Assembly (NCBI GenBank): GCA_030560485.1
Contig: JAKTTS010000278.1
Span: 1-20,685, forward strand
DNA: 20,685 bases
DNA from: Ascoidea tarda (nom. inval.)
Lineage: Eukaryota > Ascomycota > Saccharomycetes > Ascoideales > Ascoideaceae
Direction of reading: 5' to 3'
The position numbers and the translations under genes were made by a program. Shown here in pieces: positions 7,941 to 17,309 of this stretch; the stretch's first letter is position 1; the number at the start of each line of letters is the position of its first letter. The notes below the pieces were generated by a model. That model ran no database searches, had not been told where the DNA came from, and saw only the letters and a program-made list of their open reading frames with translations.

Positions 7941-10900
7941 TCACTGTCGACGAGGAGGTGTTGCTCCTACTAATTTGCCCAACCCAGAGACAAAAAAATT
8001 TGTTATCTGCTCCTCGGGTCGAAAACTCCCTCCATTATTACCACTTCCACCTTCGCTATATTCATTGTTATCCTGGTAGTTATACCCACTCGAGCTATTC
8101 TTATTCCCAAATACCTCGCTGGCTGAAGATGCTAAGGCCCTCACTAGTGTAGTGTCCAATCTTCTATTTGGTGGGCTTCGGTTGCCAAATCCACCTCTAT
8201 TACCCAATGGCATTTTACTCACTTTGCTCATCTCAGAACTGTTCTTCTGCAATTTCAATACTCCCACTGATGATGTAGACTTGTCATTTTCATCAACGTC
8301 CACAACATTAATGCTCATCCCATTATCGTATCCACTATATCCATTGTTATAACCACTACCACTATTAATCAAATTATTATAGTTGGTATAATTGCTATTG
8401 TAGTTATTATGGAACTTTTTTCTTTCATTATAAACCTTTTCAACTACTCTTGCATATTTTGAACTCTCCTCAACATACATATCATGCTCAAATGAATTCA
8501 ATGAGTTCAATGCACTTTTCAAATTATTATAATAACTCAATACAACACTATAATTATTTATTGGCACAATCAAAATTAATCTCGAAATTAACTCCAATTT
8601 TTCCGTCAAAAATTCATTAAATTCATTAATGTCCTCAACGCTTTTCAATCTTTCAACCATTTCACTACTGTCGTAAATTAAATTAATACTTTCGTTTGTC
8701 TCATATTTACAAACTTGGAAAATTGTCGCCCAAATCGTTTTTAACGATTTTGATGACTTACTCAATAACTCATTACTTAATTCAACCGCAAACTTAAAAT
8801 TATTATCAACTAACGATGACTCAATACTCATTGCTTTGATTTTATCAACCAACAGTAATTTTTTGTCTTGGCCATTACAATCAACAAAAGTCTTATCATG
8901 TTCTTCCTCTTCTTCCTCGTTATCATCATTGCCATCATCATCGTAATCAATATTTATATCATAAATTTGATCTTCATCATATTCATCAAAATACTTTAAA
9001 AATTCGAAATCCCCATATAACTTTTTATCATTTTCATTTTTCAAGTAGTTACTATCAATTATCAACTCCTCCAAGTTTAAACCGATGCATAATTTGAAAC
9101 AAATTGAATAAATTTCATTATACTTTAAATATGATTTAATGTTTAGTTCTAATAATTTTTCAATAATTAAAATTGGATTATTCACTTGACTTAAATTAAC
9201 AGGCTTAAAATAAATGTCGTTCTGACTCTGATTTTGATGTTCATTCTGAGATTCATTATCAATTTGAAGATTTAACGATTTAAATTTGAAATTACAATTG
9301 AAATTGGATAAATTATCTGTTGCAATTAGCAAGTTTTGTAATTTAAATAAAGAATAATCTAAATCCGGGTCTGTATTTGAGTTATCATTGTATAACTTTC
9401 TTAATTTAACTATTTCATTATAATCGTGCAAATTAATTAAATCTGAATAATTGTTTTCAAATAAATTCAAACAATTAAAGCAGTTTAATAAATTTGGATC
9501 CAAGTTCATATTAAAACTTTTAGCGCTGTTATAATAAATTTTAAATTTTTCGATAATCAATAGTTTGAATTTATTTATTAAATTTATATTTTCGTTTTTA
9601 TTATCGTAAATATTGATAAATTTGAATAGTTTATTTTTAATTAGATCGAAGGAATTTAAATTTAATAGCTTATTAAACATGATTAAATCAAACAAGAAAG
9701 ATAATTCATTGATTAAAGATATGGATATGTTATTTGATTGGATAGCGTTTGGTATTGATTCGATATTATTTATATCAATTATGGATAAAATGTGGTTAAT
9801 ATTATTAGCATGGTTATTGTCATTATCAGCATGGTTTTTAAATATGATACTGTTATTGATTAGCCAATAAATATTATCAATAAACAAATCGTAATCGGTT
9901 ATTGAATTGATATAAAAAGAGTTGAAATTTTGAAATAAATTTAGTAAAAAGATAAATTTATTATTTAAATTTTCTGATGATAAGGAGTAAATTTTATAAA
10001 TATTGATATCCAAATGATACAAATTCTGGAAGATTGATAAATTTTTAATATTTAACTTTAGGGAGTTTAGAATTTGATTTGATAGAGCAGAATTGGAAGA
10101 GTTGCTATCTAGAATTGCAATGTTATCGTTGATAAAAGTTGATATCAAGTTTGCAATATTATTAATTATTAGTAAATTTTTTTGATTTTGTAGGTTAAAA
10201 TTAGAGTTATTTAAGATTGAAATAAGATGGATAATCAAGTTTTTTTTAAAAGATAGGGGGATTTTTTGGAATATGATTTTTATGTTGATTATGTTGATGT
10301 TGTTATTTTTGGATAAAAAATATGAGGTGAAGTTTTGTAAAAGCGATAAATGTGTGGTATTTATATGAGAAAGTGATTGAGGTTGAAATTCATTTTTTAT
10401 GTAGGATAAGAGTAGATCATAATCATTGACGTAATTCAAGAAAGGTAGTATTGATGAGTTTAATATTTGGTTAAAATTTGAGAGGGTTAGATTTGATAAT
10501 AGAGTGAATAATTTTGATGTATTATCCAATTTATTAAAGTACACTAGTGAGATGTCGTTGGATTTAATAATTTTGTTGTTATTAGAGTCATTTGAGTTGA
10601 ATTTAATAAAGTAGTTGAAGGGGATTAGGATTCCATCTAACCAATTTTTATCAGAGTGGTTCAAGTAGTTGAAAAAGTAAGAGTTATAGTATAAGTCATT
10701 TTTAAGAAATGATGAATTTTTCAATATTTTTGCTTTAAGAAAGTTTGAAAAGATGTCTTTTAAGCAATTTGAATTATTTGAATTATTTGGATTGAAATCA
10801 AGATTTTTTAAAGAGATTGATATGAAATTTTTTAAAGAAGAGGATCTGTTTAGTAAAATTTTGTAATTTGATATGGATAAAGAAGTTGAAAGAAAATTGT

Positions 10901-11375
10901 TGTTATTAATCAAGTTGTTCAAGAAGGGTTCAACTTGATTTTTGGTGATTTCGTTATCATTATCATTATCATTATCATTATCATTATCATTAATATCGTT
11001 AATATTAATAGAATTAGAGTTTGGAGTGTAAATTGTATTGGTGTTTAGATTGGATAAAAAATCGTATATAAAAAGAAAATCCTTTGAATGAGTTGTTGAA
11101 GGAATCAATACCAACATTAAAGACAAGACTTGATGTAGATTTATATATTCATCGTCATTTTGAGATATTTGAGTGGATAGTAATTGTAGTAGGCTGGATA
11201 GGTTTGTGATGCTGGCGGTGGAAGAAAGGTAAGCGAGCGCTAGGTAAGATTTCAAGTGCAAAATTGGGCAAGGAGACATTGCAGAGTAGGTTGTGGGTGT
11301 GAATGTGAGAGATTGGGCCTGAATATGATGGATCTGCTGCTGGTTGTGCTCGTTATCCTTATTTTTGTTGAGCAT
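7941..11375 (-). CDS. SEC39: Sec39-like subunit of the Dsl1 ER tethering complex
   Basis: Sec39 is a peripheral ER protein that, with Dsl1 and Tip20, tethers Golgi-derived COPI vesicles at the ER. Stop TGA at 7943-7941. The open frame runs up to a TTG at 11498, so the usable ATGs are 11375 (1144 aa) and 11279 (1112 aa). The helical start SPCPILHLKSYLALAYL right after the second ATG aligns with the yeast N-terminus, so 11279 may be the true start. The body is an all-helical, Leu/Asn/Ile-rich solenoid. The best family match is near the C-terminus: PILIIEKLLELN, then NNFKFAVELSNELL, KTIWATIFQVCKYE and LISRLILIVP, in the same order and spacing as Sec39. It is longer than the S. cerevisiae protein (709 aa), partly through Asn-rich loops, an (ND)n run and a strongly acidic loop of Asp/Glu (+ strand about 8890-8985), plus a Gly/Ser/Arg-rich tail. 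Sequence similarity is low, so the call is good but not certain. Confidence 0.72.
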   Translation of the reverse strand: MLNKNKDNEHNQQQIHHIQAQSLTFTPTTYSAMSPCPILHLKSYLALAYLSSTASITNLSSLLQLLSTQISQNDDEYINLHQVLSLMLVLIPSTTHSKDFLFIYDFLSNLNTNTIYTPNSNSININDINDNDNDNDNDNDNEITKNQVEPFLNNLINNNNFLSTSLSISNYKILLNRSSSLKNFISISLKNLDFNPNNSNNSNCLKDIFSNFLKAKILKNSSFLKNDLYYNSYFFNYLNHSDKNWLDGILIPFNYFIKFNSNDSNNNKIIKSNDISLVYFNKLDNTSKLFTLLSNLTLSNFNQILNSSILPFLNYVNDYDLLLSYIKNEFQPQSLSHINTTHLSLLQNFTSYFLSKNNNINIINIKIIFQKIPLSFKKNLIIHLISILNNSNFNLQNQKNLLIINNIANLISTFINDNIAILDSNSSNSALSNQILNSLKLNIKNLSIFQNLYHLDINIYKIYSLSSENLNNKFIFLLNLFQNFNSFYINSITDYDLFIDNIYWLINNSIIFKNHADNDNNHANNINHILSIIDINNIESIPNAIQSNNISISLINELSFLFDLIMFNKLLNLNSFDLIKNKLFKFINIYDNKNENINLINKFKLLIIEKFKIYYNSAKSFNMNLDPNLLNCFNCLNLFENNYSDLINLHDYNEIVKLRKLYNDNSNTDPDLDYSLFKLQNLLIATDNLSNFNCNFKFKSLNLQIDNESQNEHQNQSQNDIYFKPVNLSQVNNPILIIEKLLELNIKSYLKYNEIYSICFKLCIGLNLEELIIDSNYLKNENDKKLYGDFEFLKYFDEYDEDQIYDINIDYDDDGNDDNEEEEEEHDKTFVDCNGQDKKLLLVDKIKAMSIESSLVDNNFKFAVELSNELLSKSSKSLKTIWATIFQVCKYETNESINLIYDSSEMVERLKSVEDINEFNEFLTEKLELISRLILIVPINNYSVVLSYYNNLKSALNSLNSFEHDMYVEESSKYARVVEKVYNERKKFHNNYNSNYTNYNNLINSGSGYNNGYSGYDNGMSINVVDVDENDKSTSSVGVLKLQKNSSEMSKVSKMPLGNRGGFGNRSPPNRRLDTTLVRALASSASEVFGNKNSSSGYNYQDNNEYSEGGSGNNGGSFRPEEQITNFFVSGLGKLVGATPPRRQ
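10954..10991. repeat. (ATTATC)n hexanucleotide repeat encoding Asn-Asp in SEC39
   Basis: About six hexamers in tandem inside the SEC39 frame, read as alternating Asp and Asn. They lie in a predicted loop of the N-terminal part, a length-variable site typical of this region. Confidence 0.85.
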
Positions 11376-11606
11376 TGTTCTTATTCTGGATCTAGTGGTG
11401 TATTTCTTGAGTTGCTTCTCAGTGGCTTTTCGTTGATACGTAGAACAAGAGGGGTCTGAGAGCAGGCCCCAGAGAGAGGGTCTGTTGCAAACCTCCAAAC
11501 AGCGGACGGAAAACTGGAGCTGGAATTACTGAAACATTGGTGTACCGAAGGGAGAGTTGCAAAACAGAACAAAATATAGCTGGTATAGCAAGACAGTACG
11601 GTTACA
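11376..11606. promoter_or_regulatory. Divergent promoter between SEC39 and the coiled-coil gene
   Basis: 231 bp (327 bp if SEC39 starts at 11279) shared by two divergent genes. It is much richer in G and C than most spacers in the window. Only a weak TATA-like AATATA (about 11574) is seen, 30-35 bp before the right-hand ATG. No strong factor site was recognised. Confidence 0.5.
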
Positions 11607-12368
11607 ATGGCAGCGCTAAATGAAAGACTATTGCATGAGCGAGTGATGAACACCCAGCAGATGAAGCAGGTGCAGCAGTACACCCAGACTGTGTCTGACA
11701 CCTGGAAGCTTTGCGACAACTATCTCCAGGCTGATTGTGCCCAATTGGCAGAGAAGGACGTGCTTCAGTTTGAGGCCGACATCAAGGACTTGAAGTTTAA
11801 GCTCATCAAGAACTACTACCTTATCAAGCAGTATCTCATGTCGCTAAATTTGATCTACAAGAGCTTCTCCAACAAGATTGACGAATTGATGTTAAACTAC
11901 AAGAACCTCAACCAGCTCAACGACTTGATCGTCAACGAAAAGAAAACGTACCTCATGAACAATTACAACTTGCTCAAGTTTGAGAATGCCAAACTCACCG
12001 AGATCGACAAGTTCATCAACATTAATCTCAATTACAGCAATGCGCCAGGCGCCAGTCTTGCCAACGACAACAGCGACAACGACCTCATTGCACTCAGCGA
12101 AAAGGACCTAACAGAGTTCACCAACAACGACCCCATGCTACTCAACAGGGCCAGGCTGCTCTCGAGGAAAAGGGCCAGCGACGGCTACAGGTACCGGTTG
12201 AAGTTCGACTACTCGTTGGAGTACCTCAGGAAGTACAACGAGCTCCTCAACGACGACCTCTCCTTCTTCAGAGAGAACATCAGTGCCAACAAGAAGAACT
12301 GGGTGCTGTTGTCCAGCAAGATCAAGACACTCATCGACTCCATCGATTCCATCGATCTCGCCCAGTGA
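11607..12368 (+). CDS. Unassigned coiled-coil protein, 253 aa
   Basis: ATG at 11607 in a good context (ACAATGG), stop TGA. I do not recognise the family. The protein is almost entirely helical and charged: an N-terminal helix (about 1-40), a long region with leucine/isoleucine heptad spacing (about 45-135: DLKFKLIKNYYLIKQYL, then NKIDELMLNYKNLNQL), an Asn/Asp-rich break (about 140-162), a basic patch LLSRKRASDGYRYR (184-197) and a final helix (about 200-250). No signal peptide, membrane segment or cysteine cluster. This shape is seen in kinetochore, spindle-pole and tethering-complex subunits, but nothing ties it to one of them. Its codons favour AAC, AAG, CTC and TAC and are GC-rich, unlike SEC39, UTP8 or PIF1. 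It carries two CTG codons (residues 184 and 234). It shares a promoter with SEC39 and lies tandem to TDH. Confidence 0.8.
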   Translation: MAALNERLLHERVMNTQQMKQVQQYTQTVSDTWKLCDNYLQADCAQLAEKDVLQFEADIKDLKFKLIKNYYLIKQYLMSLNLIYKSFSNKIDELMLNYKNLNQLNDLIVNEKKTYLMNNYNLLKFENAKLTEIDKFININLNYSNAPGASLANDNSDNDLIALSEKDLTEFTNNDPMLLNRARLLSRKRASDGYRYRLKFDYSLEYLRKYNELLNDDLSFFRENISANKKNWVLLSSKIKTLIDSIDSIDLAQ

Positions 12369-13700
<1,332 letters not shown>

Positions 13701-13895
13701 GTATCCGCTTCTAATATGATCAATTCTAAAAACAAAAAAAACAAAAAACAAAGATTTATGAAAACTTGTTATTATCTTATTTTATCTTATTAATTTTTCT
13801 TTAATTTTTATTCTAATTTATATATATTAATAGACTATTGTTTTAATTAATTAATATATATACTTTTTTTTTTCCACAAATTATTTTGTTCCATC
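13701..13895. terminator. 3' region of GAPDH, convergent with UTP8
   Basis: About 195 bp of AT-rich DNA with (TTAT)n-type, TATATATA and poly-T elements (13860s), as expected for yeast polyadenylation signals. If the open frame ending at 13896 is the true UTP8 end, this is a normally sized convergent spacer. If UTP8 ends at 14442, the spacer would be about 740 bp. Confidence 0.5.
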
Positions 13896-14441
13896 TTAAA
13901 AAATCAACTTTTCAATAGAATACAATGGTATAGTAGTAACACCACTCTCATTTTCTTTCTTATTGGCAATCTTATTATATTCATCAATATCAAATAACGA
14001 CCCAAGAAATTCACTTTCATTTTTATTACTTTTTTCAATTCTTGTGCTAGATTTAATACTGTTATTATTTGGATTATTTTTATTAGAATTTTGACTTTGA
14101 CTTTGATTTTGATTTTGATTTTGATTTTGATTTTGATTTTGATTTTTGTTATTCTTATTCCTACTATTAACATTCTTGCTACTTTTATTCTTAATATTCT
14201 TATCATTCTTATTATTTTTGCCTTGATTCTTGCTACTCTGACCACTCTTATTATTCTTACTATTACTAGTATTACTACTATTCCTTTTTTAATATTTTAA
14301 TAATTTTTTTTGTTTTAATTTAACGTTTTCATATGTATCAATTATTGAGTCAGTTATCGATAATAATTCCGTTGATTTAATTATCGCATTGACCTTAAAT
14401 TCACAATACTCAATTAATATATCAACCAAATAGCTTTCTTC
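13896..14441 (-). pseudogene. UTP8: In-frame continuation of UTP8 beyond its TAA stop (probable original C-terminus)
   Basis: Directly after the UTP8 stop (14444-14442), the same minus-strand frame stays open for 50 codons (14441-14292), meets TAA at 14291-14289, then stays open for 130 codons (14288-13899) to TAA at 13898-13896. Segment one (EESYLVDILIEYCEFKVNAI and onward) reads as amphipathic helices. Segment two is a Ser/Asn/Lys-rich linker with an (NQ)n run (hexamer repeat at about 14092-14146), ending in a mixed acidic/hydrophobic tail with FLGSLFDIDEY and IPLYSIEKLIF. In DNA this AT-rich, such openness in exactly this frame is unlikely by chance. No GTATGT-like 5' splice site is visible, so an intron does not explain it. 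It may be recent C-terminal decay, read-through, or two sequence errors. Confidence 0.6.
14092..14146. repeat. (TTTTGA)n hexanucleotide repeat
   Basis: Eight or so near-perfect hexamers. On the minus strand, in the frame continuing from UTP8, they read as alternating Asn-Gln. They match the style of the coding microsatellites in the window's other genes, supporting a coding history here. Confidence 0.85.
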
Positions 14442-14468
14442 TTAATTATAACTATAATTATAATTATA

Positions 14469-14515
<47 letters not shown>

Positions 14516-16898
14516 TAATTGTATTATCATTTTGATTAGATTTACTATTTTCAACTCTCAACCTGTTCTCATCAATTTCAATAATATTTTCCTTCTTAAA
14601 AATTCTTATAAACTCTCGTTTTTCTTTATTTGTAAAACTTAAATCAAACAATAACCCTTTACAGTCAATTAAATTGATTAATAACTCATGTCCTTCGTTC
14701 AACTCAATTATATTCAATAATATACTCTCAATTCGAAATTTTCGGCTATCTCCATTATCCTTGACTTTCTTGTTTTTATTACTAACAATATTATCAACAA
14801 CAATATTCCCATTTTCATCAATATCATTATTAACCAACTCACTAATAACTCGAGTAATAGTATCCCTCGGATAATCATTTATTATTCTTGAAATACAATC
14901 AATAAAAATCTCAATTTGTAAATTCTTAACCTCGTTATCCAATTTTTCTGCAAAATTTAATTTAGATATTATTCCCAATAAAATCAATAAATCCTTGCAT
15001 GATAAAACTGGACATGTTATTAATGTCTGTCTTAGTAATCGAGGATAGTTTAAAAAAATTGTTAGCAATCCCTCGTTAGAATATTTTATTGGGAATAATG
15101 GATGATTTAATAAGTAAATAATAGAATTTTCTGGTAAAAAGGTCTCTCTAATTTTTAATTTTCCATCCTTATTAATATCAAATATTATTTCAACAACTCT
15201 ATTAATAAAATATTTACTAATTGTTCGATCTTCTTCATCTTTATAAACTAAAAATTTATCATCTATCTTAACTAATTTCTCTTCAACTGGTAAATTTTTC
15301 ATAAATTTGAGGAAAATTAAATCAAATCCATCTACATCTTTCTGATTTGCAGCTTTTTTCAATCTGTTTAAAAAATTATCAATCTCAATTTTATTCGTTC
15401 TCCTTTGGTCTTCGATTGACTTATTTATATTGGCTACTCTATCATGTTTATATTTCCCGATTAGTGTGGGTAATAAGTTGTTTTCTTTTTCTTCATTATC
15501 ATATCTGTCTTTCTCTCTTTGAATTTGCTTCTCTTCTTCACTATTAATTTCGATAGCAATTTCTTGATTATTCTTGTTACTATTGCTATTATTATTGATA
15601 TCTGAAATATCTATATTAGTAGAAATTGATTTTTGATTTTTCTTTTTTAAAAAATATTGATAATAAACATTAGAAATACTTTTATTCAATGATTCAATTA
15701 ATTTGCCCAATCCGACATTAATGCTCATATACTCCAAAAAATAATTATTATTATTTTTATTGAATGATAAGAGAATCGAGAAACTTTTTGAATTATAAAG
15801 AGAACTACCATCAACTGGACAACAGTATAAGTTGTTAAAATTTGTCAGGTTGGTAGAAATAAAAAAATTCAAAATACTCTCATAGTTTGCATCAATAAGA
15901 TATATACAATTTTCTATAGTTAATAATAATCTTGAAGGTGCAGCAAATGCTAGTGCAAACTCATTTATATTCCCGTTATTTACGGATTTTGCATGTCTGA
16001 ATAATAACGACAAATCAATGGATTTTATCTTTTCAAAACTGGTTAATGAATAAAGAACTAGACTTTTCTCTTGCTTCGAAAATTGGTATAAGATTCCATT
16101 ATTAAATTCAAATCTGGAATTTTCAATAATTGGAGAATCTGATTTGCCCAAAATTTTATTTGAGATTTCTAATGCCTCTTCATTCTTTATTAATACTATT
16201 CTAGCAATTAATTTTTTGAGATCTCTATTAAATTCCTCAATTAAAATCAAAGTATTTTTTTCAGTTTTATTTGCAGTGGAAATTAATTGACTGCTTGAAA
16301 AAAATTTATAGTGGACTATTTCACTTGCATTATTGATCTTACTGGATAATGACCAAATCTGTGATCTATCATTAAAATTAAAACAGAATAAGTTTCCATT
16401 AGCCAAGAGTGTGTAAACAAATAGACCATTAGAAGAAAAATGAACTGCTATTGGTTCAGAATTTAATGTGATTTCGTTTTCAACCAAATCATAATTCTTA
16501 TTGTTATTATTACTTGAATCGTTTTCACCATCAATTTCCATCTCAAAATCACTTTGGGGATTGTTGGTTATATGCGACTTTTCAGATTTAGAGATTGAAA
16601 TAAGCTGCAAGTAGTTTTTTTTTCCATTAGATAGACCAGCAACAAAAAACTTGCTTTGTGGGTTTTTTTCAAAATATGTCAATGAATGAACAGTAACTCC
16701 CAAGGGCAAAGAGTAAGACCAGTATAGTTTTGGAGATGGCTTTAATAGAAATGTAGAAATTGAAGATGAGGAAATACCAACATGTAAGAAAGCTGTGTAT
16801 GGGTCTCTGATGTCAGCTATAGCTACTCTGTCTTGTGAAGTGAGACCCAATGTCCTAGGCAACAAGGTGATCTTATAGGGTTCAGTCAATAGCGGCAT
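14442..16898 (-). CDS. UTP8: Utp8-like t-UTP/UTP-A subunit of the SSU processome, 818 aa to first stop
   Basis: Utp8 is a nucleolar member of the t-UTP (UTP-A) subcomplex needed for rDNA transcription and early pre-18S processing, and in yeast also for tRNA export. The frame extends to a TTG at 16946, so the first ATG, at 16898, is taken; it gives MPLLTEPYKITLLP, which aligns with the yeast start. The diagnostic block is HVGISSSSISTFLLKPSPKLYWSYSLP (about residues 39-65), where the yeast protein has GISGSSISQYIINPTPKL. The N-terminal half is beta-rich, in keeping with a propeller; the C-terminal half is helical, with Asn/Lys-rich loops. It ends in poly-Asn plus NYNYNYSYN and a TAA lying inside the repeat. 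The frame continues past this stop (see 13896-14441). The upstream A/T tract with a TGAAATTTTT-like run (16985-16999) resembles the RRPE of ribosome-biogenesis promoters. Confidence 0.85.
14459..14513. repeat. (ATT)n microsatellite encoding poly-Asn at the UTP8 C-terminus
   Basis: A run of about 15 ATT trinucleotides flanked by TATAAT hexamers. The first UTP8 stop codon lies at the edge of this tract, so repeat slippage or substitution within it may have created the stop. Confidence 0.9.
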
Positions 16899-17309
16899 CC
16901 TGGGTATGAATTTGCTGATATACTGGTTCTGCACTTTACCCACCAAGTATTTTCCAACTTTTAATTATTTTCTTCAAATTTCTCAAAAAAAAAATTTCAT
17001 TGAAAAAAAAAATCAATGGCGGTGAATTACCTAAATAGAAGACGTGGCGAGTATATCCAAAAGAACGGCGTTTTTTTAAACCTCAAAAGCGTTGACTTTT
17101 TCCGTTTGTCTTTTGAACAGCGGAAGTTCAATATGGTGCACTTTCAAGAAAGCACGGATATATGCGGATTTTATGCTTCAGTATTAAGGAATCAATAACA
17201 TCAAAAATATTAGATGTATTGAAGGTATCTATAATTGGTGCTGAAGGGTATGTAATTGAAATATATAACAGAAGGATAATGTATTGTGTGCACAAAAACC
17301 CCACCGTCA
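16899..17309 (-). promoter_or_regulatory. UTP8 promoter and PIF1 3' end
   Basis: 411 bp between two minus-strand genes. Near UTP8 there are A-tracts on the + strand (16984-17013). The segment at 16985-16999 reads ATGAAATTTTTTTTT on the minus strand, close to the RRPE element of yeast ribosome-biogenesis genes; no PAC element (GATGAG core) was seen. A 60-codon ATG-started frame on the + strand (17016-17198) shows no recognisable features and is treated as chance. Confidence 0.45.

Noticed and set aside
11376-11498. SEC39 start at 11498
   Set aside because: The codon there is TTG, not ATG; the first ATG is at 11375 and family comparison even favours 11279.
14280-14600. Intron that would remove the UTP8 stop codons
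   Set aside because: No GTATGT-like donor or TACTAAC-like branch point was found on the minus strand here, and both sides are already in the same frame.
16899-16946. UTP8 start at 16946
   Set aside because: The codon is TTG; the ATG at 16898 gives the family-like start MPLLTEPYKI.
17016-17198. 60-codon + strand ORF between UTP8 and PIF1
   Set aside because: No recognisable motif, it overlaps the UTP8 promoter, and a frame of this length is expected by chance.
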